Shown here in pieces: positions 7,406 to 14,927 of a stretch of 36,374 nt of DNA. Position numbers and translations under genes: made by a program. The notes under the pieces are model-generated. The model was not told the DNA's origin. It made no database searches and saw nothing but the letters and a program-made list of their open reading frames with translations. Positions within the stretch are counted from its first letter, which is position 1. Each line of letters begins with the position of its first letter. The stretch is from JAVBUZ01 sp031554725 (GTDB taxonomy: Bacteria > Bacillota > Clostridia > Lachnospirales > Lachnospiraceae), in NCBI GenBank assembly GCA_031554725.1, contig JAVBUZ010000040.1, positions 1 to 36,374 on the forward strand, written 5' to 3'.

Positions 7406-8440
7406 TTAATTCTTAGTAAGGAATTCCTCTAATGTATCATACCTATTAATCTTAACTCCATGGTTTTCGATTTCTGATACAATGTAATTTTCTAACTCGG
7501 TTGCTGTCTGGCTAAGAGTATTCAAATCTAGAGCATCAAAACATTCCATTAGATTCATTTCTTTTAGGCTGAACTCTTCTCCTACAATGTTTAACTCATT
7601 TTGTAAGTTGCAGGCTTCTCCAAACGCCGCATCAACGTTTCCTTCCTCACAGTAGTAACGGATTCTACGCCAATGTAGGCTAAGCTCCTGATACCAGTTT
7701 GCTAAGTCCGCAAAATCTGGCGCGCCCAAGTCTTCTTTATCTTCTGCCTTAAAGCTTCCAATAAACTGTCGTGTGGTACTTATTATTAAATAGGCAAGGC
7801 TCTTTAACTCCTCTATCGAGTGCGCATTAAGTAATGCTTGGTAATACTCCACAAAATTCTTTGGCAAGCTTTGAAGCTTTGTTAGTTCAGAAATATGACC
7901 ATTTGTCCAGTCCTTGCTATAGGTTCCATTTAGATAATGAACTGCCATAGAAAGGTAGTCATAGATAACACCTACTGCCATTCGTACGCGGTAAATTTTA
8001 TCCTCAAACATCATGGTGCGGTATAAATCCATAGCGATATTTAAGTCTTCCAGCGCCTTTTGATACACAAATTCTTTATTATTCAAGTTCTCACATAGTT
8101 TTTTCTGGATAGCCTTAAACTTCTCCTCATCCTCCTTAGAACGACTATAAAGAATTGTTGCATTTCCAAGAACCAGAGTCGCGAAGTCCTCAAGTCTTGC
8201 TGTTCTTTCCATTCTTTCCCAAGAACGTGGATAAAGATCATGTCCAATTCCATCAATAATAAATGTTTGAGATAGCTCATACCCTCTATCGGTTGCCGGA
8301 ATAAAGTAGTCAAAGCATTCCCCATGTCCATCTTGGTTTACGTTGTGTCCTGTTACTCCAATTAGAAGTGCAATATCTTCTGGATATTCTGTCTTAATTT
8401 TGTTTATTACCCATTCGGTAAGTTTTGTATTTGTAGTCAT
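7406..8440 (-). CDS. Nucleotidyltransferase-like protein with helical C-terminus
   Basis: 344 residues from the ATG at 8440, chosen because GGTGG sits 7 nt upstream; an in-frame ATG at 8458 lacks a ribosome site. Residues 23-48 (IALLIGVTGHNVNQDGHGE, then CFDYFIP) look like the glycine-rich first strand and acidic second strand of a nucleotidyltransferase fold. The usual GS...DxD is altered, with only D44 as a clear acidic candidate. A region resembling a third strand (IIDGIGHDLYPRSWER) and a stretch like 'da.vLy' (GNATILYSRSKEDEEKF) follow, then a long all-helical half as in kanamycin-type enzymes. Substrate and activity are unknown; it may be a degenerate enzyme. It leads the unit with the CD3324 and Cys-rich genes. 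Confidence 0.5.
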   Translation of the reverse strand: MTTNTKLTEWVINKIKTEYPEDIALLIGVTGHNVNQDGHGECFDYFIPATDRGYELSQTFIIDGIGHDLYPRSWERMERTARLEDFATLVLGNATILYSRSKEDEEKFKAIQKKLCENLNNKEFVYQKALEDLNIAMDLYRTMMFEDKIYRVRMAVGVIYDYLSMAVHYLNGTYSKDWTNGHISELTKLQSLPKNFVEYYQALLNAHSIEELKSLAYLIISTTRQFIGSFKAEDKEDLGAPDFADLANWYQELSLHWRRIRYYCEEGNVDAAFGEACNLQNELNIVGEEFSLKEMNLMECFDALDLNTLSQTATELENYIVSEIENHGVKINRYDTLEEFLTKN

Positions 8441-8487
8441 ATAGTAACCACCTTTCATTTTTCATTTTGCAACGGCCTATTGCTTAC

Positions 8488-8499
8488 ACTGTCAGTATA
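8488..8499 (-). promoter_or_regulatory. ACTGTCAGTATA motif before the nucleotidyltransferase-like gene
   Basis: This 12-bp stretch is identical to one at 13799-13810 in the merR promoter, including the TATACT -10 box read on the minus strand. It lies 48 nt upstream of the start at 8440. No good -35 box is visible here, as would fit an activated promoter. The match could also be chance in AT-rich DNA. Confidence 0.35.
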
Positions 8500-8537
8500 T
8501 ATGGCTGGCAAAAAGAAAACTACACCCAGAATTTATT

Positions 8538-8562
8538 AAAAAATTTGATACCCCGGTATCAA
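8538..8562 (-). terminator. Probable intrinsic terminator after the nucleotidyltransferase gene
   Basis: On the minus strand TTGATACC-gg-GGTATCAA is followed by A and six T residues. The arms are a perfect inverted repeat (8545-8562). It lies 28 nt after the stop of the gene at 8591. The stem is short and AT-rich, so termination may be partial, and the palindrome could also be an operator. Confidence 0.6.
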
Positions 8563-8590
8563 GATCATGTTTCCAGGCTTACATTCATAT

Positions 8591-9412
8591 TTATCCCTCA
8601 CAACATTTTTCATAACAGTCCCATATAGAAAATAAGATTTCCCTTCTACTGTTATACTGCGGATAGAGCCTTGATGTTAAATTGTCATAAGCAACAGCCG
8701 CGGAATATATTTTTGATGCAATTAGGTTGAAAATTGCATTATCACTTTTATATGGGCACTCCGCCATATCACATTCCAAATACTCTAAACTTTCTTGATA
8801 TCCATACCTATGAAAGTTTGTCCCATACTCCATGTCACGTAATACCATCTGTTGTACTAATGTTTCATTGATGTTCATGTTAGCTAGGTGGTCGCTAATG
8901 AGAAAATCATTTCTATAAAGCTTTGCAATTGCCTGTATTTGAACAAACCAAAATCTGTCACTATCAGTTGACCACCTCTCACCATCTCCAGCAGCGTCAA
9001 CAAATGATGTTTCTAAAATAGTATCCGCTTTTTCGTCATATATAAATTCAAATCCAAAATCATATCTCATACCATTTAGTAAGATAATACGATACATCTT
9101 GCTTTCTTCTGCATAAGTAAGCCCTAAGTAAGTCTCTCTTTCAAATCCAAACCGACTAATCATTCTCATATATTGTTCTTCTGGTATATCATGATTCGGT
9201 AATTTAACAAGAACTGACATGTCAATATCGCTTAAAACAACATGGTAACACATTTCTACTGCTTCCTTGCTAAGTTCATATATGTACTCTTTTCCTTGTG
9301 TTTTCATGATTACAATATCTCTTATCTTTACTGCATGGATTTCTGGAAGCAGAAACGCCATTTCTATTCGTTTTATTAACTCTCTATGCACTATCTCTTT
9401 ATTTATTTGCAT
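8591..9412 (-). CDS. Aminoglycoside-type nucleotidyltransferase
   Basis: 273 residues. The active-site pattern of the fold is visible: SDID at 61-64 for the paired metal-binding aspartates and a third acid D118 in RYDFGFEF. A helical second domain follows, with QIQAIAKLYRNDFLISDHL and the strongly conserved RDMEYGTNFHRYG. This arrangement belongs to a family of uncharacterised nucleotidyltransferases related to AadE/streptomycin adenylyltransferases, which add AMP to a small molecule. The glycine-serine motif before SDID is weak (40-60 region). GGAG lies 8 nt before the ATG. It is the last gene of the run that starts at 12298. Whether it gives antibiotic resistance is unknown. Confidence 0.7.
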   Translation of the reverse strand: MQINKEIVHRELIKRIEMAFLLPEIHAVKIRDIVIMKTQGKEYIYELSKEAVEMCYHVVLSDIDMSVLVKLPNHDIPEEQYMRMISRFGFERETYLGLTYAEESKMYRIILLNGMRYDFGFEFIYDEKADTILETSFVDAAGDGERWSTDSDRFWFVQIQAIAKLYRNDFLISDHLANMNINETLVQQMVLRDMEYGTNFHRYGYQESLEYLECDMAECPYKSDNAIFNLIASKIYSAAVAYDNLTSRLYPQYNSRREILFSIWDCYEKCCEG

Positions 9413-9465
9413 ACTTCACTCCACTAAATGCACCAGTTACTGCGCCAGGATTACATTTTAACATG

Positions 9466-10026
9466 TTAGCTTAGGTATTCTTTCTTCTCTCTAAGTAACT
9501 TCTCTTTATTGGGCACATCATCTCTTAATAAAAATGTAGCCCACGGCCTTTGAATGCTATCCGCATTTGCTTCCCAGTACAATAAGCGCTCATATAATCT
9601 ACTACATTCTTCCAAAACTATCTCTTGTTCTTTGCTATGGCCGCCTTCATAGACAAGTGCTGTTAAAGCATACATGGGTCCGCCGATAGCATGGGTTTCT
9701 ACGTGAACCGTGGCAACACTATGCCCAATAGCTCGGGCTAAAGAGCAGTAAACAATATCATCAGCTATTTCTGTTGCGGCACTATGTGCAGCAAGAATTG
9801 CTTTTTTTGCTATAGGCATTTTCACTTCACCACGAGCCCATGCTTTACAAGTATCAATAGCTTGGCGAGGCCTAAGCTCGTCTGGATATTTCATTTCAAA
9901 TTTATCTGCCAATCCTTCCGCATACTCAAATGCCCATAATACAAGCGTTCTGTGATTTTGCTTCTCAATTAAAGAAAGTAGCGGCTGTAAGCAATCACTT
10001 TCTCTGTTAAATAAAAGTTTTTTCAC
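9466..10026 (-). CDS. Imm5-like putative immunity protein
   Basis: 186 residues from a GTG at 10026 with GGGGGAATTAAT in front. The sequence is all-helical, with LVLWAFEYAE, KYPDELRPRQAIDTCKAWARGE, AAHSAATEIA and ARAIGHSVATVHVETHA. This is the pattern of the Imm5-like family annotated as 'putative immunity protein' in polymorphic toxin surveys. Members also occur far from any toxin, and no toxin gene is seen here. The gene sits 21 nt after the acetyltransferase gene and 53 nt before the nucleotidyltransferase, within one run. The function is unproven; the family label rests on motif recognition. Confidence 0.7.
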   Translation of the reverse strand: MKKLLFNRESDCLQPLLSLIEKQNHRTLVLWAFEYAEGLADKFEMKYPDELRPRQAIDTCKAWARGEVKMPIAKKAILAAHSAATEIADDIVYCSLARAIGHSVATVHVETHAIGGPMYALTALVYEGGHSKEQEIVLEECSRLYERLLYWEANADSIQRPWATFLLRDDVPNKEKLLREKKEYLS

Positions 10027-10047
10027 ATTAATTCCCCCTAAATCTTA

Positions 10048-10479
10048 CTAAACGGTAAAATCAGTCCATTCAATTTGATTATAAACCATAACATCATTAG
10101 GTTTCTTCATCCCAATCTTTTCATAAAACTGGGTAGCATTTTCATTAACACAAGTGTACATTATTATATTTTTCTCCCCACCTGCTAATTCATGTAGCTC
10201 TTTTATTAAAGCTTTTCCAATGCCCTGCCCCGTGCGCTCGCGGACTACTCCTAAATCAGTTATAAAAAGCCAATATGCAAAATCTGTTATTCCAAAGCAA
10301 ACACCTACTATTTCGTTTTTTTCATCTCTTGCAACCAAACTAATAGATGCTCTTTTTACTAGTGTACCTATCCGTTCTTCAAATCTTTCCTTGGGATATT
10401 GTGAGCCCAAATCTGTCTTCTTTAAAAAATCAATATACTCGTTTGCCGTTAGTCTCTCTTCATTTATTGTATAATCCAT
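10048..10479 (-). CDS. GNAT family N-acetyltransferase
   Basis: 143 residues from the ATG at 10479, which has GGAG 10 nt upstream and begins MDYTINEERLT. A frame extension to 10572 would overlap the methyltransferase gene by 47 nt and add 31 atypical residues. The acetyl-CoA loop is clear: LGVVRERTGQGIGKALIKEL. It is followed by MYTCVNENATQFYEKIGM, the usual alpha-4/beta-6 region. Such enzymes acetylate an amine on a small molecule, antibiotic or protein; the substrate is not readable. It lies between the methyltransferase and Imm5-like genes, probably in one transcript. Confidence 0.9.
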   Translation of the reverse strand: MDYTINEERLTANEYIDFLKKTDLGSQYPKERFEERIGTLVKRASISLVARDEKNEIVGVCFGITDFAYWLFITDLGVVRERTGQGIGKALIKELHELAGGEKNIIMYTCVNENATQFYEKIGMKKPNDVMVYNQIEWTDFTV

Positions 10480-10525
10480 TATATTCGCTCTCCACTTTCT
10501 ATACCATGAAGATGTATTCTTCTTT

Positions 10526-11326
10526 CTATATGTTCTTTTGGGAAATAAACGTACAATACTCTCTTGGAACATTAATTATTCCATTCTCATCTTTTATTGA
10601 TTCAAAATATTCTAACAAACCTACCGTTTCCTCTTCTGGCACAGTTGCCATTTTTACTGTTGATAAAACATAGTCCGTAATATCTTTTGCATCTGTGACA
10701 TCCAGCGAATCAATGTAGTCATATCTGATAATGTTATGAAATTTCTCACTTAAAATTTCATATCCGTTCTGCATTACAAATGGGTATGTTTCATTTTCAT
10801 AAACGGTGATATTGGGATTGAACTTTCTAAAGTTCTCTTTAAAAAACTTTTGTTGCCCGTTTACCCCAAAGGTTGTGCAATAAAATATCCCGCCTGGTTT
10901 CAGCACACGATACACTTCCGATATCGCCTTTGACAGGTTTGGAATATGATAAAGCATGCTGTTTGCAATAATAATGTCAAATGAATTATCCTCAAAGTGA
11001 ATGTCTTGTATGTTCATTTGCTCCACAGTAACATTAGAGAAGCTTTCGAACTTGCTCTTTGTAACATCAACCATCCCTTGGGTAAAATCTGTGAGTGTTA
11101 ATGTCGTCCCAGTAGGTAAGCTTTCTATATTACCTTCCCACATTGAGCCATTTCCACAGCCAACCTCTAATATTTTACATCCTTCAAAAAAGTGATAGTT
11201 ATCGAAAATCCAACGTGACCACTTTCGTTTTTTATCGTACTTTTGGTGCAGGTTGGCTCTTATCACAAGGTTCTCTTGATTTTTATAATTTTCACTTACC
11301 ATTTTATGATTCGTAACATTTGACAT
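10526..11326 (-). CDS. Class I SAM-dependent methyltransferase
   Basis: 266 residues. Motif I KILEVGCGNGSMW lies at about 51-63, motif II LTLTDFTQGMV near 78, motif III with DIIIANSMLYHIPN, then the post-motif YRVLKPGGIFYCTTFG. This is the UbiE/COQ5-like small-molecule methyltransferase group. Residues 24-49 (ANLHQKYDKKRKWSRWIFD) form the helical cap often seen in this group. AAGGAG lies 9 nt before the ATG. It starts only 3 nt after the zinc-ribbon gene ends, so the two are coupled. The methyl acceptor is unknown; antibiotic or metabolite modification is plausible given its neighbours. Confidence 0.88.
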   Translation of the reverse strand: MSNVTNHKMVSENYKNQENLVIRANLHQKYDKKRKWSRWIFDNYHFFEGCKILEVGCGNGSMWEGNIESLPTGTTLTLTDFTQGMVDVTKSKFESFSNVTVEQMNIQDIHFEDNSFDIIIANSMLYHIPNLSKAISEVYRVLKPGGIFYCTTFGVNGQQKFFKENFRKFNPNITVYENETYPFVMQNGYEILSEKFHNIIRYDYIDSLDVTDAKDITDYVLSTVKMATVPEEETVGLLEYFESIKDENGIINVPREYCTFISQKNI

Positions 11327-11329
11327 TAA

Positions 11330-12298
11330 TTATTCTCCTTCCACAGCATATGCAAGCTTGATTATCAAATCGGTTATTTGTTTCCTTGTTCCCTCTATCA
11401 GATTTTCACATACACTTTTACCCATTTCGCCTGACATAATAGTAACATGGCATTCATGAATTAACCAGTCTATAAGCAACATTTTTTGTGTTGCATCTTG
11501 ACACCCAGGCCACTTTTGCTCAAAGCTTTCAAATATTGGTGTCGCGCGATTACCAGGCATATTAACTGCCATATAGCTGCGACGATATTCACGATAGGTA
11601 TAGGAATAGCCACACTCACAATACATCGGCTGGTTATCATAAGTATGATTCGCTTTAACAACCGCCCCGCAATTAAGACAAAGGATATTTCCTTTTTCCA
11701 TACAATTACGTGCGTCGTGCGCTTGCTTGCAGCGTGCATAAAACGTAAAGCCAATCTCATCCAGTAATTCTTCATCAAGCATGCCTTTTGCTTCACCTTG
11801 ATATAGTCTTAGCAAATCGTTACGGGATGCCTTTTTACACCACTTAAACTGATTGAATGTTTCAGGATTGATGCTTTGAATTAGCTTTTCCATCTCACTA
11901 TGTTCTCGTTCTAAGCGCTTTTTCGTACGTTCTATCTGATTTGCCCGACGCGTCTTACAAATAGCTTGATATTGCTCTTCAAATCCATTGTCATAAACCT
12001 TTTGCACTTCTTCAAGCGCCTTTTGTAGTGAGCTCTCATCTTCAATAATTACACCTAACACACGAAAGCTCTCACGTTGAATCGTCACGGAAAATAGTTC
12101 ACAGCTATAACTGCGACCAAAACCATATATCCAGCCGTAAGACTCACTATAGCGATGATACTTATTATGAACTTTAAATTTCTCATTCACTTCGCGGTCA
12201 AAATGTAAGAACAACTCTTGAATGTCAGAATCAAAAAAAGCCAGCAGCTCATTGTATGCTGGCTTCGTTTTCTTATTGTAGGTTTCTTTCCATTGCAT
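11330..12298 (-). CDS. Uncharacterised protein with zinc ribbon and helical C-terminal domain
   Basis: 322 residues; I do not recognise a named family for the whole. The N-terminal ~110 residues resemble DUF3788-type proteins (YGWIYGFGRSY..., FRVLGVIIEDE). A charged coiled coil spans about 125-150. A zinc ribbon follows with CLNCGAVV and, ~15 residues later, CECGY, preceded by another Cys (NCMEKGNILC). The end has the pattern KMLLIDWLIHECH ... CENLIEGTRKQITDLIIKLAYA, which I have seen in other anonymous Firmicutes proteins. It is not obviously membrane-bound. It heads a run of five genes. GGCGG lies 9 nt before the ATG, and a promoter with a 19-bp spacer is upstream. Confidence 0.75.
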   Translation of the reverse strand: MQWKETYNKKTKPAYNELLAFFDSDIQELFLHFDREVNEKFKVHNKYHRYSESYGWIYGFGRSYSCELFSVTIQRESFRVLGVIIEDESSLQKALEEVQKVYDNGFEEQYQAICKTRRANQIERTKKRLEREHSEMEKLIQSINPETFNQFKWCKKASRNDLLRLYQGEAKGMLDEELLDEIGFTFYARCKQAHDARNCMEKGNILCLNCGAVVKANHTYDNQPMYCECGYSYTYREYRRSYMAVNMPGNRATPIFESFEQKWPGCQDATQKMLLIDWLIHECHVTIMSGEMGKSVCENLIEGTRKQITDLIIKLAYAVEGE

Positions 12299-12322
12299 AT
12301 TAATATACCGCCTTTCGGGGTT

Positions 12323-12353
12323 ATTATAAAACAGGACACGACGTCAAAGTCAA
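12323..12353 (-). promoter_or_regulatory. Candidate promoter with 19-bp spacer for the five-gene run
   Basis: On the minus strand TTGACT (12348-12353), 19 bp and TATAAT (12323-12328). The boxes are near-consensus but the spacer is longer than the usual 17. This is the geometry of promoters activated by MerR-family regulators. The stretch from -35 into the spacer resembles that of the merR promoter at 13805-13835 (TTGACTnTGnCGTnGnG). Confidence 0.5.
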
Positions 12354-12406
12354 GATATCGCTTATATCTGCGTAAGTTTCAAACTGCAATTATAAAAGAT
12401 ACTAAG

Positions 12407-12898
12407 TTAAAACTCTGGAAGGTTAACAAATATAACCTTTTCGCCATCAGCAATCCCACCATATACGTTATTGTCCTGTTTTCCCTTCTCAAGGTAATGC
12501 TCGATAACATATTTAGCCGTGAATGGCATTTCTAATTCAGGCAGTTCTGCAAAATCAAACCATTTGCTAATCCCCTCATTAGATGTTAAATTTTCCTCTA
12601 CATCTTCTTTTAGTTCTGCAAAAAAATAATAATTCTGCCTTATTTCATCTGGCGTTCTTCTTATCGTTATATACTTAAGCGAAAGATTTTCTATTTGACT
12701 CTCCGTAAGTCCTAATTCCTCTGTAAGCTCCCTCAAAACGCATGCCCTGGCATTATTAAGTTCATATTCTTCCAAATGACCACCCGCGGAGCTTATCCAT
12801 ACATTATTTACAACTCGGCTTCCTTGTCTGTAAAGTAAAAGCATTCTACTTCCTTTTGATAAATATAATGAAACCATATTACGTAATTTTCCATCCAT
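12407..12898 (-). CDS. NUDIX hydrolase
   Basis: 163 residues. The NUDIX motif is present as GGHLEEYELNNARACVL followed by RELTEELGL. The catalytic half REUxEExGU is intact, while the first half has two extra residues compared with the textbook box, as in many clostridial members. NUDIX enzymes hydrolyse X linked to a nucleoside diphosphate, for example oxidised dNTPs or ADP-ribose derivatives. The substrate is not clear. AGGAG lies upstream of the ATG at 12898. The gene starts 17 nt after the stop of merR, so it is in the same operon and probably under MerR control. Confidence 0.9.
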   Translation of the reverse strand: MDGKLRNMVSLYLSKGSRMLLLYRQGSRVVNNVWISSAGGHLEEYELNNARACVLRELTEELGLTESQIENLSLKYITIRRTPDEIRQNYYFFAELKEDVEENLTSNEGISKWFDFAELPELEMPFTAKYVIEHYLEKGKQDNNVYGGIADGEKVIFVNLPEF

Positions 12899-12915
12899 TT
12901 CGGTATGCTCCTATT

Positions 12916-13773
12916 CTAAACACAAAAGAACCACTGAACACCAAATTTATCTGTAATATTCGCACACAAAGGCGTCCAATGGGCGTCTGTATGGAGTTCA
13001 TAGGCTTCTGCTTCTTGTATTAATAAATCATAAGCTTTTCGCAAATCCTGTTCAGCCCCAAAATTGATGCAGCAACCGCCTCTACTATTAGGCATGTCGA
13101 CCGACTGCATAAATATTCCAAAATTAAACAATTTAATATTTATGCCAAGCCAATCTCTCATAGATGTGTCTTCTGATGTTTTTTCCGCGCCAAAGGCTTC
13201 GCAATACAACTCGCAAGCTTCCATTACACTTTTTTTATCTTTTAAGTTAAATATCAAATAGCAATAAGAATGTTTTTGGACTATTTCGGGAGTCATTGCT
13301 AACTTATTTGTTACATCAATCAACTGATTCACTTTAGACACATTGCCTTCATAATCCACATTGACAATCTGCATTTCTATCTCTTTTGCCTTCTCATATA
13401 ACAGTTTGACATCCGCTTCTTTGCCAAAGTCGGAATGTTCAATTTGATGAATAAATGCTAAAACTATCTCTTTTAGTTCGTGTAAAAGAGCCACTTCCTC
13501 ATCTATCGCGTCAACTTTTTTTCCAAGAACCTCTAAAACAACGTTCGAACCCGGTGTACTGAAAATTCGCTGGATATCCTTGATGCTAATATTTAGCTTA
13601 CGCAGAATTAAAATTTGCTCAAGCCGTTGTACGGCGATATCGTCATACTGCCTATATGCGTAATCATTGCTTCTGATGCTTTTTATGAGACCCATGTCCT
13701 CATAGTAACGCAGAGTTCGAGCAGATATTTCGTACCTGCTGGATACGTCCTTGATTTTAATTAATTCGTTCAT
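12916..13773 (-). CDS. MerR family regulator fused to a VOC (PhnB/glyoxalase-like) domain
   Basis: 285 residues from the ATG at 13773, chosen for its AGGAGG 7 nt upstream and standard MerR N-terminus. A frame extension to 13884 would run through the promoter. Residues 1-70 are the MerR winged helix (IKDVSSRYEISARTLRYYEDMGLI, then YRQYDDIAVQRLEQI), and about 75-125 the dimerisation coiled coil. From ~170 a VOC domain follows (FNLKDKKSVMEACELYCEAFGAE, ending WTPLCANITDKFGVQWFF). VOC folds bind bleomycin, fosfomycin or glyoxal adducts, so this half probably senses a ligand. It is cotranscribed with the NUDIX gene. Confidence 0.88.
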   Translation of the reverse strand: MNELIKIKDVSSRYEISARTLRYYEDMGLIKSIRSNDYAYRQYDDIAVQRLEQILILRKLNISIKDIQRIFSTPGSNVVLEVLGKKVDAIDEEVALLHELKEIVLAFIHQIEHSDFGKEADVKLLYEKAKEIEMQIVNVDYEGNVSKVNQLIDVTNKLAMTPEIVQKHSYCYLIFNLKDKKSVMEACELYCEAFGAEKTSEDTSMRDWLGINIKLFNFGIFMQSVDMPNSRGGCCINFGAEQDLRKAYDLLIQEAEAYELHTDAHWTPLCANITDKFGVQWFFCV

Positions 13774-13798
13774 TAAAAGCCCTCCTGATGAATATAAT

Positions 13799-13835
13799 AC
13801 TGTCAGTATACAGGCTTCCCCAACGACAGAGTCAA
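13799..13835 (-). promoter_or_regulatory. MerR-type promoter with 19-bp spacer and dyad
   Basis: On the minus strand TTGACT (13830-13835), a 19-bp spacer and TATACT (13805-13810). The -10 overlaps a dyad ATACTG-a-CAGTAT (13798-13810). The 19-bp spacing is the hallmark of promoters that MerR proteins untwist to activate, so autoregulation by the gene at 13773 is likely. The core ACTGTCAGTATA recurs at 8488-8499. Confidence 0.65.
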
Positions 13836-13877
13836 TAGAAGTTATAAAAAGTCTCACATTGAAATCTAATTTATCAT

Positions 13878-14009
13878 TTAACAATTATTGGAAGTAAAAT
13901 CATTATGGCTCCTAAAAGGAGAAGCAAAATTCCAAATCAATTCTGGCTTTAAAAAAATAAAGATTCCTATAAGAATAAATAACACTCCTGCTAAAATAGA
14001 CCAAAGCAT
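13878..14009 (-). CDS. Small membrane protein, 43 aa, possibly truncated DUF6199-like
   Basis: 43 residues, too short for a usual ORF cut-off. It begins MLWSILAGVLFILIGIFIF, a clear membrane helix, followed by KPELIWNF and a short polar tail. A GAGAGGAAG ribosome site lies ~9 nt before the ATG at 14009, and the start is 24 nt after the Rpn gene's stop. A membrane helix then 'KPE..W' resembles the first third of DUF6199-type proteins, which are longer, so this may be a shortened copy. The identification is tentative; the coding case rests on ribosome site, position and hydrophobic pattern. Confidence 0.45.
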   Translation of the reverse strand: MLWSILAGVLFILIGIFIFLKPELIWNFASPFRSHNDFTSNNC

Positions 14010-14033
14010 TTTTATGGCTTCCTCTCTCATGTT

Positions 14034-14927
14034 CTATTTGTTTTTACTAACTTCCTCGTATACTTTATTACACTCATATTCAGGTGCATAGTTCGCTGCT
14101 ACCTCATAGATTCTTAACACTCTTGCATAGTCTTCCTCTAACTCTTCTGCTATGCTTTCTGCACTTTTTCCTTTGCGGAGCTTCTTACAGATTTGTTCAA
14201 CTAGCTTCTGTTCTATGCCCTGCTCTCTTCCATGTTTAAGTCCAATCTCTAAAATATTCATACTTACAGCCTCCCATTCTTCTGACTGCTTTACTTCGCT
14301 AACTATATCATTCAAAGTTTCTATTCGCTTATCTCTCACTAGTATTTCTGGATTATCAAGACTAGTCTTTTTCATATATTGAAGTAAACTTACTAATTCT
14401 GGCTTTCCTACCTTACTTGTCATATTTAAAAATATCTTTTGCGTTCCATCCTCTAAATGTAGTCCCGCTACTTCTTCACACTGTTCTGTAAATGTGTACT
14501 TTGCCAAATCTTTTCCAAAGATATCTTCCTGTGTTAAAAAAATAATTACTGTAGATGGTAATTGCTTATACTTTGTTCGCTTTCCTGCTTTTAAGATTGG
14601 GGAATCTAATAATCCTTGATAATATCTAACACGTTTCCTTACATCATCATTTTTCGTGTCGTTCTGCATCTCTGTGCTGAACTGTCGTTTCTTATTATCT
14701 AGCGCCCACGCATCCAAGCGAATAGCGCGGTCTCCTTTTTTGTTTAAAACTACCCTCTCTACTTTCACCTCTTTTAATGTAAGTTCCTCTTCATCCATTA
14801 TGATGCTAAGTACGCTTTCGTATGCCGTCTTTTGCTGCATCACCGACAAAAACAATGCAAAATCACTTAAATTCAGTTCACAACTTTCGGGCAGTAGCTC
14901 TGCTCCTGTCACTTTTTCTTTTTCCAT
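14034..14927 (-). CDS. Rpn family nuclease (PD-(D/E)XK, transposase_31-like)
   Basis: 297 residues. The nuclease core is recognisable: IRLDAWALDNKKRQFSTEMQ gives the D...ExQ catalytic pattern at about residues 72-89, followed by RVRYYQGLLDS, IIFLTQEDIFG and the lysine-rich C-terminal half EIGLKHGREQGIEQKLVEQ. Rpn proteins are recombination-promoting nucleases; abundant diverged copies occur in Clostridia, and some have been linked to phage defence. It acts on DNA in the cytoplasm. The ATG at 14927 follows AAAGGAAG, which abuts a small hairpin. A single intact copy is seen, with no terminal repeats that would make it a mobile element here. Confidence 0.88.
   Translation of the reverse strand: MEKEKVTGAELLPESCELNLSDFALFLSVMQQKTAYESVLSIIMDEEELTLKEVKVERVVLNKKGDRAIRLDAWALDNKKRQFSTEMQNDTKNDDVRKRVRYYQGLLDSPILKAGKRTKYKQLPSTVIIFLTQEDIFGKDLAKYTFTEQCEEVAGLHLEDGTQKIFLNMTSKVGKPELVSLLQYMKKTSLDNPEILVRDKRIETLNDIVSEVKQSEEWEAVSMNILEIGLKHGREQGIEQKLVEQICKKLRKGKSAESIAEELEEDYARVLRIYEVAANYAPEYECNKVYEEVSKNK

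Noticed and set aside
13888..14091. 67-codon plus-strand frame
   Set aside because: It is antisense to the small membrane ORF and the end of the Rpn gene and has no ribosome site; the minus-strand frame is better supported.
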